Positions 11,501 to 23,500 of a DNA stretch of 64,000 nt are shown here, one piece after another; within the stretch, counting starts at the first letter, position 1, and the number at the start of each line of letters is the position of its first letter. Source of the stretch: Phoronis australis. Taxonomy: Eukaryota; Phoronida; Phoronidae. The translations under genes were made by a program, and so were the position numbers. The stretch spans positions 360,503-424,502 of the forward strand of contig NMRA01000286.1 of assembly GCA_002633005.1 (NCBI GenBank), read 5' to 3'. The notes under the pieces were generated by a model. That model had not been told where the DNA came from, did no database searches, and saw nothing but the letters and a program-made list of their open reading frames with translations.

Positions 11501-14500
11501 TTGACTATGATCAAGAGGTCAACTAAAACTATAAAAGCTATAATTCTATTGTGAATTTCAGTCTTCAGCAGATGTTTTTGATAAAAATCAAATTTGTATG
11601 ACAAGCATTTGGTTTTGTTTCTTGGTGACAGTATTGTAAACACTTGACTTCACTGTTCACACGTCCTATTTGAAAATAAGACATTAAGTTTCAAATAAAG
11701 TTCCCTTCATTCGTATGATTGGCCAACAAGTACTCTTTGTGTACTGTCACGTGAAGTTATTTAAATCGTTTGATAAGCAAGATTTTTGCCATGTCCTTGG
11801 CATCATGTCTGTTTGCACATATCCTAATTAGCCCCTGGCCTTGGGACGTCTCACATCCTTATCTAGAACTATTTTAAGTAGCTGATCATCAATACTTGAG
11901 CCAAAATCTCTGTGGGTCACTTAGTCCAAGCACCTCTTCAATTACTAATTAGGTATGTCCATTCAACCATAATACTTGTCCCCTTGGATAGATTCTCCCT
12001 CATAGTATGCAGTTTTCTTTATATACCGGTTGTGGCCTTGGAATTCTATTGCACGCTACACCTTTTTGAACTCAACCACCAGGCACTTTATCTTGTTCAT
12101 GGCAAATTCACCATTAGTTGATAATTTTTGGCAACTTAAGTTGATGGCTTTCATGAGAGAAAGGGGAAATCATTCTTCATTCTGTTCTTTGTAAAGCCAT
12201 TTTAAACTGGCCGTTATGTGATTATGGGGTTGTCACAACAATGAGCCAGGCAGCAGTGATATGCTATGCACATTTTTCCTAGGGCTCTCTGGCCATTCTT
12301 CTGTGCTAGACATGAAAAGGCTGGCATTCAAACATTGTGCTTCAGTGCCTGGTCAGATCAGAAGTTAAATTAGTCTGGAATACTAAAATTCCCATTATCC
12401 AGGATTGGGTATCCAGGAATAGCCCTCGATGGCGTGGGGACTCTTTTGCTGACGTGTAGACTTGTCTTCAGGTTATGTGCAGTTCCCCATGGAGCGCTAC
12501 GAGTTGTATTGAATTTCAGATCACATTTGTCGGAAATGTTCTTGGATAATTGGATGTTGGATGAAACACGTCAACTTCAAAGATTCATGGTGTTATTGTA
12601 CTGCTGAAAATTGTGCAAACACTTTCTGATCAAATACTTCTGTCTAGGATGTGAATTAATGTCGATCCTTTTCAGGAGGTGTCAGTTTTTTGAAACTTGA
12701 CGCAAGTTGGTCTAAAATGCGCAGCTAACATGCCGTTTGTGATGGGATTAGAACTGGAAACCTGTGAAATGAGGCCTGAGGAATAAACAGGGCATTTTGT
12801 CTACAAGTCGTGAACATGTGCCGGTGAGAGGGTGGTATTTTGATCTCTGTTAATTCACGCCTCAGGCTACTTGCACAAGTGAAACCAGTGTTTTCTTGTG
12901 TAAGAGTGTTGTTTGACTCTTTGACGTTTTGCCTGAAGCCCATCTGTTGAACTGAAAAAGGCAAAGTTTGATAGACAGTTACTTCAGTCTCATGATTTGT
13001 TGGAAAGTTGATGGGCCTGTTACTCGAAGAATTTGTTGGCTTTCTTCTTTTGGCTAAAATCTGACTTCAGGTAGCTTACATGTTTCACAAAACTGGCCTA
13101 GGCTGAAGGCCAGAAAATCTGTCTACAATTCGAGATCAAAAGACAGAAAATGGCAGTGTGCTAGACAGAAGACAAAATGTTTCAAGAAGCATATAAGAGA
13201 AAAAGTGAATTTCTGGCTATTTATAGTCAAATTTGTGACGTTTGACTAAAGTCCAAAGACAAAAGCTAACACTCTCGTGGAGAAACGGACACAGGTCTTG
13301 TGAATGTTGATCCCAGCCTCCAGCTTACTTACTACTTGGATACTTAAGTTTTGGATTGGTTTCCTTAATTGGATCAGAAGGGCTCCTAAGTAATTTGAAG
13401 GAATTTGTTTGTTCACCATCTATACACTAATCCTTCAGCTGGAAATCTCCCTAGTGAATAGCTTGTGGTATGCTGTTTTGCTTGCGCCCTGTCAACCTTA
13501 TCAAAGTATTAATGTAGGACTTCCCACTCTTCCATGTATGATAGTGCACCAGGTGGGGGCCAGAGAACAACGTCTCCATTCACCAGCTCTTATTTCGTTG
13601 GTAGTCCTCAATTCAGATCACTAGCTTGAATCCTGGCTAGAGGCTGTATGACTTCTGAACTGTACATCTGTACAGTTGTTTGATGGGTTACTTACCTTTC
13701 GTAACAGTGAAAGACAGTTCTGATTTGTTGAGGGTTTTAGTGGTTGGAATTGCGATACACGTGGTGTTAGGAGGACTTGCTGGTTGCTGCAACAGTGGAT
13801 AGATGTCTCTCGCTATAGAGAAGGGCTGGCGTAATTTTGGCTTGAAAAACAACATATCTGTGGTCTTGTAATTGTTTTCTGAAAAAAGACAAGTCACTGT
13901 GTTGAGAAATAATTGTCTAAGTGCCATAATGAATATTTTTTGGTCAGTAAACTAGTACAAGATATTTGCTTGGAAATTCTTTTCAGTGACTGTTTAAATG
14001 CAAGTATTGTTAGTTGTGTCTGAGACAAATATTCTCTGTGCGGAATTCAGTTCGAATGTTTGCTGTCGTGTGTCAGCTCTTGTTTTGTCGTCGTCGTCAC
14101 TGTCCGTGTTTGGTGAGTTTCGTATAACGTTTGGATTGATCCGTGCCCCTAAGGCTAGTCTTCTTTACATAGTGTGAATGCACCTTGTTGGTGTTCTGGT
14201 TCCAGTAACAGTTCTCTCCTTTCCACTGACTGGACAACATGTGCCTGTCTTTCGATCTACAACAACAGTGAAGCCAGGAAGCACAGAAGCTGATTGTTTG
14301 TTTAAATGCCTTGACCAAACGTACTTTTGTAATCGACAGCAAACTGTTTGTATCTGTTTTGTCACACTCTGAAAATCACGTCTAGTTCTTTGTAACTAGT
14401 TTGTTGTATGTTTGCGCAGTAATTTGCCACCGATGTTTTGTGGATTGAAGAATATTTTGAGTTTTCTAATTTGTGCATACACGCGGTACATTCTTATTAG

Positions 14501-17500
14501 CTGTGATAGTCTTGGAGTATTTCATGTTGGACTGCACAAAGGAGCTTCACGTTCAGATGTCATGCATAATCGTGATATATCACATCATCATCTCAATTTA
14601 ATTGGATTTTTGCCGCCAATGTTCTGAGTGGAAAAATGTGACTCGAATACTTGAAGCGATTGTTTACCGTATTGGTTGAGGTTTTTCATTTGGCAGTGGA
14701 GAACTAACTGGGAAGTGAAACTATATGAAGGATTGACCTTCAGCTTATTTGGAAATGGACAAGTTTGAGCTGAGTTTGAATACTTATTAAACAGGAACTG
14801 CTCAAATTATTGTTCCTGAGATGGAGCTATAGATTACCATGTGTAACTGTTTTTTCGAAATGAACTCTGTGATACGAAGAAAGTTTAGAAGCGTTTGAAC
14901 CTGGGCTTATCGTCCTTTAAAAACAGCCTGTAGGACACGATATACGCAGCGAGATTTGTATGTAATAGGAAAAGAACACTCTCACCATGGTGTTGATTCA
15001 AGTTTTAGTCACTCGCAGTCCTGCTGTGCGAGACTTGGTGTGGAGTCTAGTGCAGCCGGGATATCAACCTCTTGAGGAATCAGGTAAAACTTTCTTTTTC
15101 CTGCAATTTTGTCCTCGTCCAATACCATTGATCTGTTACTTCATTTTTGTCCTGCATGCATTCATACTGTATTTCTTAATGGCTATTCAAGAATGTTGAA
15201 GAAGATGTTTCTTACATATCTTTTTCAATGTAATTTTATTAAAAAGAGTAAAAGCAGTTAACTTGACATTTATTTGTCTGCTCTTGTACGACTTGCTAAT
15301 TTCTGAAATTGTTGAAAGGTTAATCATAACTTGTAGTACATAAATGCATACACGCTGCACACAAAAGTAAATTGACAAACCTACAGCTCTTGGTTGTATT
15401 ACTTGGGACACACTACTTCATGTTTTAGATATCTTTGTCACATATTTTAATAAGCATTATGACTGTTTTTTAGCTATTAGTGGTTAGATGTCTCCTAAAT
15501 GGTTGCTCAGTCTGTGTTAAGTGGTATTCGTTTCACATGGGAAAAATCAGCAATGAGCGCGTAACGGTACTCAGTAAGTTGAACAATGTCAGCAAGAAAA
15601 TTTGAGGTCTCTTTTTAAGCTGCATTAGCCGCCCTACCTGCTAGATGTGTTGTTGGTTTTGTTCAATACTCGAGTGTTCTGAACATGGTTTGTACAGACG
15701 TGAAGTGTTTGATCAAGCAGGAGTTAACAGTAATGCCAGGTCTTGCGCCACTTTTGAGTATTACACATTTGTATGTTATCATCATACGAGGCAATTCAAT
15801 TTATAACAAACAGCAAGGATATAAAATTGGGATGTAAACCACATTCAAGGTTTCAAAAATTTATTTCATAAGCTTTGAGCTCTTATTCTTGCAGAGTGTT
15901 GCGTTATAAAAATATTGACAGTTAGTATTTATAAGCCTTCACAAGTATTTGATTTTATTTTGTAATCACACAAGTACAGCAGAGTAAGAGTTGGACAATG
16001 CAGCGCTGAAAACAGTGACAAGTTTTAACATAATTCGCAGATTTGAATTCTTTGGATATGGCATATAAGTTCATTCCATCGTAGGTAAATGAGTTCATGA
16101 AGCCACTGGATGACATAGGCAAATAACTTCATCGTGCAGTACATTCTACCTCATTTCAACTCTCATTTACGTTTATGTCCATGTTTAGCTTAACGCCCAC
16201 CTGTCAAACTTCCATATTTTCACTTGTGAAAGCTCCACGCTTGGCTTGATGCTCTCCTCTCATTCACATGATCAAGATTTCCATGAAATTGCCACTGTCA
16301 TTGTGAATGCGCGTTGCATGTTTCCCAAGACACACTCTACTCGACTGTCTTTGAATGGCCAACAGTCAATTTCAACAAATCCTTGTCATATGCGGTAGGG
16401 AAATTATGCGCTCTTTGCTGGTTGACACCTGAAATGATTCTTTTGGCTTACTCGCTTTATAATGTTATCGAACTTCTGTGTGAAAATGGTGAAGACATTC
16501 AAGATTTCATTGGAAATGTGAATTAACTGGCAATGGATGGTTTTGGTTGAAATAGACATTGCAGCTCTCTGTTTTTAATTTGAATCAAGTCACCATATAT
16601 GGACAATCTAGAGGACTTTTCTTCAATTGGATTTCAACAGCTAAGCAATAAACAAAAATAGCTTGAAATCAGGACTGCGGGATTTGGTGAAACTGTCACC
16701 CTGTTCTTTGATGTTGTCGTAAAACTGGATTTACTAGTTCAAAAATGGGCATGTATCCAAATCGCCAAACTTCATGTTTGACAGTGCATTTGAAAATTGC
16801 CATATGGCACACTTGGCAGTAAAAAAGTTCAGAACCAACCGACACGCTTTCATTTGTAAGCCATACTCCGAAACATTTAACAACTTTATCAATGAATATC
16901 AAACCAAATAAGTTTAAGGATGGAGATAATATGCCAGTGTGGCAATAGAACAAAGTGTCTATCTGCATCAATATACCAGATAGTTTGGTCGTGGGGAAAC
17001 ACAAAACTTTGAGCCTCCCTCGGTGTAGGTTGGCATTCAAGTTCTCACTTTGTCCGTGTCTTCCCGCTGTTCATGTGTTAAGCTAAACTTAATGTTTTTC
17101 ACGCTCTGTGATACCTGTGGTTGTATAAGATTACAAATGTGCTGATACATGCCTATGCTGTCAGGTTTTTATGTCATTTTCGACACTACGCTACAGCCAT
17201 TATGAATACTTTGACTACATTAGGGTTGTGACACTGCCCCGCCACGTGGTGTGTTTTTGTACTAGTAGAACACAAATGAGTCATGACCATAGTGAATGCA
17301 GACTTTGTTTGCCAAAAGTTCTGGATGTGTTATAATAACTGCTATTTTAGCTTGTACTTGTTGGAACACTACGGTAATTGTTCTGTCGCCGTTAAGGTGA
17401 GCCAACCAACAATGAGAGTTGAAACAACTTTCTTTAAGGGTGTGCCTCTTGTAAGTGTTAGTTAGCGACTATTTACTTATTTGTTTCAAGTAATAATGCT

Positions 17501-20500
17501 GTGCTCGGCTTTTGTTTTGTCTGGTAGTTGTACAAAGATTACACTTCTTGTAAGAGTACAAACTGTTATCTATGTACTGTGCTGATCTGGTGCTTAGTCA
17601 AGATGGTATTTTGTGTTCTTTTGAGAATACCTGTACTCTGTATTGAACACGATATGTTATCTCTTTTTCTATGTGACAAAAAAGGTTCTGGATGTCATTG
17701 TGTTTGACACATTTAAAAATGATGTGGAAACTCATTGCATTTGTGAATAAACAATGTTTGTGTAACATAGTCAATGACTCTGGTCCTTGGTGGAATTGTT
17801 GCTCTAATTCTCAGCCTGACAAACTTGGCATGTTGGTTTAAGAAACAAATGTAAGCCATTGTGAAAAATTTCTCTTCCGAAATGATGACTGAAAAGTTAT
17901 CCGAGACTGTCTGTTTGCTCAACAAACTTTTTGATTTCATCCAGTCTCCACACTCAGTGCTCGACATTGGCTATGATCAGTTCAATACCAAACTGCTCTT
18001 GTTTGGCCGGACCAATATAAACATCTTACCTGTCCATTACTCTCGCCTTTTGGATGTTGTTTGCCAGTGACTGTATGTCATAGTAGGAATGTGTTGCAGT
18101 GAATGATAGTGTGTGCAGTCCTACCGTAGTTCTTGAAGTGAATGTGATGTTTCGTAAAACTGCTACAAGATTAGGTAAGGGTGTCTAGAACTGGATTTTT
18201 GATAATTGGGTGATGTGATGTGTGTCTTGGTGTGAATCAATGTTTTACTTCATGTGTGTTGGCCAATGGCATTGTTATTAGCCTTTGAGAAATTGACAAA
18301 TTATATTTTCGACAATGATACAGTGAAATCTCATCAGCTTAGGAGACAATATGGCAGCCAAGTAAAATTTATGTTCTTAATTTTTCGATGAAAGATAATG
18401 TGGCATCATCTTACTGCTTTTCCATGTTCAACTTCTGGACCATAGCCATCACTGCACAAAATTTTGAAAAACTGAAATGTTTGCAATTATGTTAAGAGTC
18501 GTTAAAGAAACTGAAAAAGGCAATTTTTGCAATTATTTATATTCGAAATGGATGAGATTTTACCATATGGATAAGAAATTAGTGAGGAATTTAAATTTAA
18601 TGCAAAATTCCATCAGTTTTATTTTCAGTCACAACTGTGTGACTGTTGTGGAATGGTTAATATGCTTCTAACGATGCATAGACCTAGGATCAAGGAAAAG
18701 TGTACGTTCATGCAATTGTTGTATTTTTGTATTTTGATTTTAACGTTGTCTTTGTTGGGTTATTTGTGTTTTCATCCTTTAATATCTTGCCTTATTTTTC
18801 ACAAAGGTGTTTTTAAATTCAGCTTTTGCTTTGAAACATTTTTGTTTGTACAATTATGTTTTGCAAGCATGTAACAACCTCATCTTGGTGTAAAGACTTC
18901 TACGCTTTACCTGGGAGGTGGGGATGTAGCTAGAGATTGTTCGACTGGTACACGCTGACCTGTCAAAGACAGCTTTTCTTGTCTTCATGTGCACCTCTGG
19001 GGGAACTAGACATTCAGCAAAGGTTTATGCGCAGAAATGCAGGTCATTTGCTCTCAAAAACGCCTCCATACTGGTGACAGCTTTCTCATCTTAGCCTGTG
19101 TAGGTGGACCTTTTTTAGAGGGCACTTTGCTGAAACCATGGTTGAATTGAACCATGCTGTGTCTAGTAGAATTCTGTTTACCTACATGCCAAGTGTCACA
19201 ACTAACACCAGAGGGAGTTGTTGCTTGGCTGGCTGTGCTTTGCATGTGGTCATTGGTTTGCTTTCTTTTCATTTCCGCTCAGATCGTAACCTTGGCTCAC
19301 CACGGGGCAATCATAACCATGGGTACAAGGACAACCGCTACCACTACGACAGGCATCACGGTAAGGGCGCTTGGGTATTCTTAGCAGTTCTTGGAGGTGT
19401 TGTGAGAGGCTGGTGCTAACACAATTTTTTCGCATTAACTTTGACTGTATCTATTGCTTAACATTGTCTGTTTCCATAGCAAATGTACGCTTTCCAGAAT
19501 GTATGACCATAGACGTTAAAAATTGACTTATAAGGATACAGTTACTGGTGTGAAGACGTGACTATGAGCCACACGGCGTTTTACCACCGTTTTTTTGGCT
19601 GGGGTTCTAATTTTCTCAAAAATCTTAACAAAGTTGATTGATGACGATTATCATATGCAAGTTGTACTGGTACCGTAGTATTTGTAACTGGTCTAGTGGC
19701 CCCATTGGGCCAAACTAAAAAGCAACATCGGTTTTGGTCTGTGTTTTTGAAAACTGTGTTGGTGATTGGTGCATTAAACTTTTTAGTCCGTATTTCTAAA
19801 AAAAGTCACCTGTTGCCAGTTGAAATGATATATATCTTTTTTTCCGGCGTCACCTGATGTTAGTTGTGAGGTGCAGGTTTCAAAATGAATGGCTGCAGCA
19901 GACCAGAGTGAATTGCAGTGAAATCTCACCACATTCTAAATTCTAACTATTAAATTAATTGCCAGATTGTTTTTTCTTCATGTTTCAAGGTCTTCTAACA
20001 TTGTCATGAATGACCACAATTTCTCAGAATTATTGTCTGTTGGTAGCTATGGTACACATCTTTAAAAATGACAGAGCGTTCATTTGGTGCTACTTATCTT
20101 TTATGAAACTGAAAAAATAAAATTCAGCCATATTGTGTCCTAACTTTACGTTTTTTTTCTGGTCTTAGATTAGATTATATTATATTAGTTTACTTTTTGA
20201 GACATGTTTATTTCGTCCTTAATGTAGTTTCATTCTTATTTTGATTTAATCCTCATTTTAACGTTTCGTTCATATTTTGTTTTGATGCTCAATGTGAAAT
20301 TTCATCCGATATTTTCCCCATGGTTATCGGTGTTTATCATGTGCAAGGTGTATCATCTGGATGCTATGTTGATATCATGTGAAACTCACTGGATGTAAAC
20401 TTTCTGTTGCAGATACCAATGTGTTTTTCAATGTTTTTGTACTATTTGGTGCTGATATGCATTTTTGTCTGGATTGTGCTTGTGTGGTTGATTTGATCGA

Positions 20501-23500
20501 CACCAGGTGGCAGGACAGTTGTTGGTGCATTTGTCATTTGCTCCAATAGGTGGCAGAGTGATCTTGCACAGGTGTAGCCTAAATGAATATTGATACTTGT
20601 GTTTGATATTGAGCTGCCCATGCATGCGTGTGTGTGTGTGTGTGTTTGTGTGTGTGCTCATCTTGACACTTTTGAAGTTATGCTCTCTCCTAGGATGTGT
20701 TTGTCAAATTCAATTTGACACTGCTCTGAACACATATTTTTAACTTCTTCAGAGTATGGATTGCAGATCAAATTACATGCTTCAGCCAGCTTATGGGTCT
20801 TCTACCATTGAGCATAGACAGATTTCTGTCACGCTTGTCAATAGTTTGACTGTGGTTTTGTTCAGGTCTTAACTTTTTCACTGATCCATTAGTGTCTGCA
20901 CCCCAAGATTGTTTGGTTTGCACCATGCTTGCAAAAATCTCATTAAACAGTGGCTTAGGATAGTATTTTACGAAAAGTTTAACCTACCTTAGTTTGGTTG
21001 TACTTAATTGGCATTTTTGAATTGGCTTTATGTGTCAGTCATCCATGGATCTTGTGGTTTTTGGACCTGATGGAAACCTCTAAGCTTTTTGGCCCTTTCA
21101 AAGGGTCATATTGTGGTGGTGTGTACTTGGATTTCAATGAGGTGTCAAGGACCGTCAGTTGCCTGTGTGTTCCAGTATCCATTTTGTTTCTCAAATGATT
21201 TCCGACATACCTTTATTGCTAAGAACTCCTTCATTAGGACCATTATCAAAGCATCTGATGTCTTGAAAACAAAGTAATGTGATTAAATATTGCATAATTA
21301 ACTGATGTGTGATTACTTGCAATGTCAGATGATGGTAGTCATTAGAAACTGATCATTGCACTTGTGATTGGTCAGAGTTTGACAGACTCAAGAAGACTGG
21401 TTGATATCAGATCTCAGACTACAAAACACATGGTGTTTGTTTTTTGTCAAACATTTTAAAACAGCTTTCCTGTCTGACAGGTAGCAAATTGGCAGAAATT
21501 TATTCATCGCCCTGAACCTGGATGATTAGTTGGTGGTCGTTGTGGACTGCACTCACTTCCTATCTGGTTGTTTTAACTGGATGTTTGTTGCTGAGAATGT
21601 GACATGATAATTACCATGTGAAGTGCTCTTCTTCATTGCTGACTAATTTGTTGGACTTGTTTACCACTAGGTGGTCTTTGAAACGCTCTTGCTCCAGGGA
21701 GTGCATTGGAGGGCAGGAGCTGATATTGGAACTGTATTGTTCTCTGATCCCGTCTGTTCAGGATTATGGTTTAGTGTACACACCAACAGTTCTTATCACT
21801 TGTGTACCTGGCCAAGTTTTGTTGAAACTGGTCAGATGGCTAACTTCGTTGACGTGTTTCTTGTTTTGACGTTGTTCAACATCTTGTATGGGAACAGCTG
21901 ATTCTTTATCTTGTGGTGAGCTTGGGGTACTTCCCTGTGTACTCCTGGTGGTTGGACTTTATATTTTGTGATAAGCCTTGCGTAAGCTTTTTTTCTTATG
22001 TCATACTTTCATTTGTAGGGTAAATGGAATCTTTAGTTACAACCTCAGAGTTCTAAGCCTTGCAGAAGCATTTTTGTGTTCATTCTTTAGGATAAATGTA
22101 ATCTTCATTCAAGGCCTAGGGGTTAAAGTAAGTACAGAGCCTGTGCAATTGCTAATTAGGTCAAATCAAAATCAAAAATTCAAACTGGAGTAAACCATGT
22201 TAGTGTGTGTGAATCTCCCATTGGAATAACAAGTGAACTTCATATAGTCCATGTGTTATTAGGTATGCTAAATCACATTATTATAAGCAAAACTAAGGGT
22301 TTCATCCCAAAAACGTGAACCAGAACAGTGTAAGCATCGATTTTCAAACATGGCAGCCAGGTTAGATAGGGCTTTAATAATAGAGCACAAGGTTCTTGCA
22401 TTGATTGAGTTAATTGAGTTGGTTCATTGGATTTCATGCTATTGTGGTCAACAGCTCTCTGAACATTAATATCAAAAGCCGGCTTTCTGTTAATTGTGTT
22501 ATTTTTTTCTGAAATGTTCATTAAGGGACTTGAGAATGATTTCCTTTGCTGGTTTCTAGTGGTAGTTCTTGGGAGTCCTTCAGTTCTCTGGAGTTGTCAA
22601 GCAGCTGTGTATTTAATGACAGCTGGGTATGCCAAGTATTGAGTCCCGCATTATACAGGCCAGGACCTCTGGTCAGTTTGTCTGGGTCCAGACAATCTCA
22701 GAACCAGACAAATAACCAGTGTCCAGTCACTGCTAATTAATGACAAATGTCTCTCTGGTCTATGTCGACCTGCTGTTATTTCCTGCTATGAAATGCAGAA
22801 CTTTACACAAAATTATTAGAACTTGGAGCATGATGAAGTGCAAAGCTCCTGCTTAAAGTAAGATCTGTAGGCTATTGAACTGGTTGGATTATCTGCCATC
22901 AATGTATGGCCCTTGATGGTTTTGATTCATTCCTCAATCTTATCATTGTACACCAAGACAATAGGAGACCTACCTAGAAGAGCCCACTCCAATAGAAGAC
23001 TTAATGTGCACTGGATGATACTGAGGAAGAAGTTGTCCTCTCGTTAGTGTGAAAACAAAAAGGTGATCATCCTGCATGTGGGCATTTGCAGGATAAGGGT
23101 CTCGTGTCTACCTGGATACATGCATTTTAGAGGTTGAACCTTTGTAACCTTGCTGTTGCCTCCTGGTGTACTTCAAACTATTCAGTGACTGCATTGATCA
23201 TGAATTTTTTTCGTGGCTCGAGGGGCATGTCTTGTTTGACTGCGTGATATGTTGTTTCTCATGGTGCTGAGTACATGGGCTCTGTGTGTGTGTGATCGCT
23301 GTTCTTATCCAGGTCGCATGTTCTCAGTGGTTAACCCTGGAGGTTGAACCAGTGGGGGAGAAGGCTTGATGTAGGTCAGTCCTCATACATTGTATCTTAG
23401 TGTCTGGCATTGATTTGGTTTGTGGAGTTGGTGATGCACTATTTTTTAGTTGCTAATTTTTTTTCAAAAAAGAAAATCCTTGTATGAGCAAAAATTATAC

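Larger units (their letters stand above)
10878..19282 (+). other. Large Dishevelled intron
   Basis: About 8.4 kb. It contains the candidate alternative first exon at 14987-15083, the candidate antisense exon at 13696-13878 and a CTCF-like motif (CCAATAGATGGCAG) at 11101-11114. The rest is AT-rich with no recognisable gene. Confidence 0.7.
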
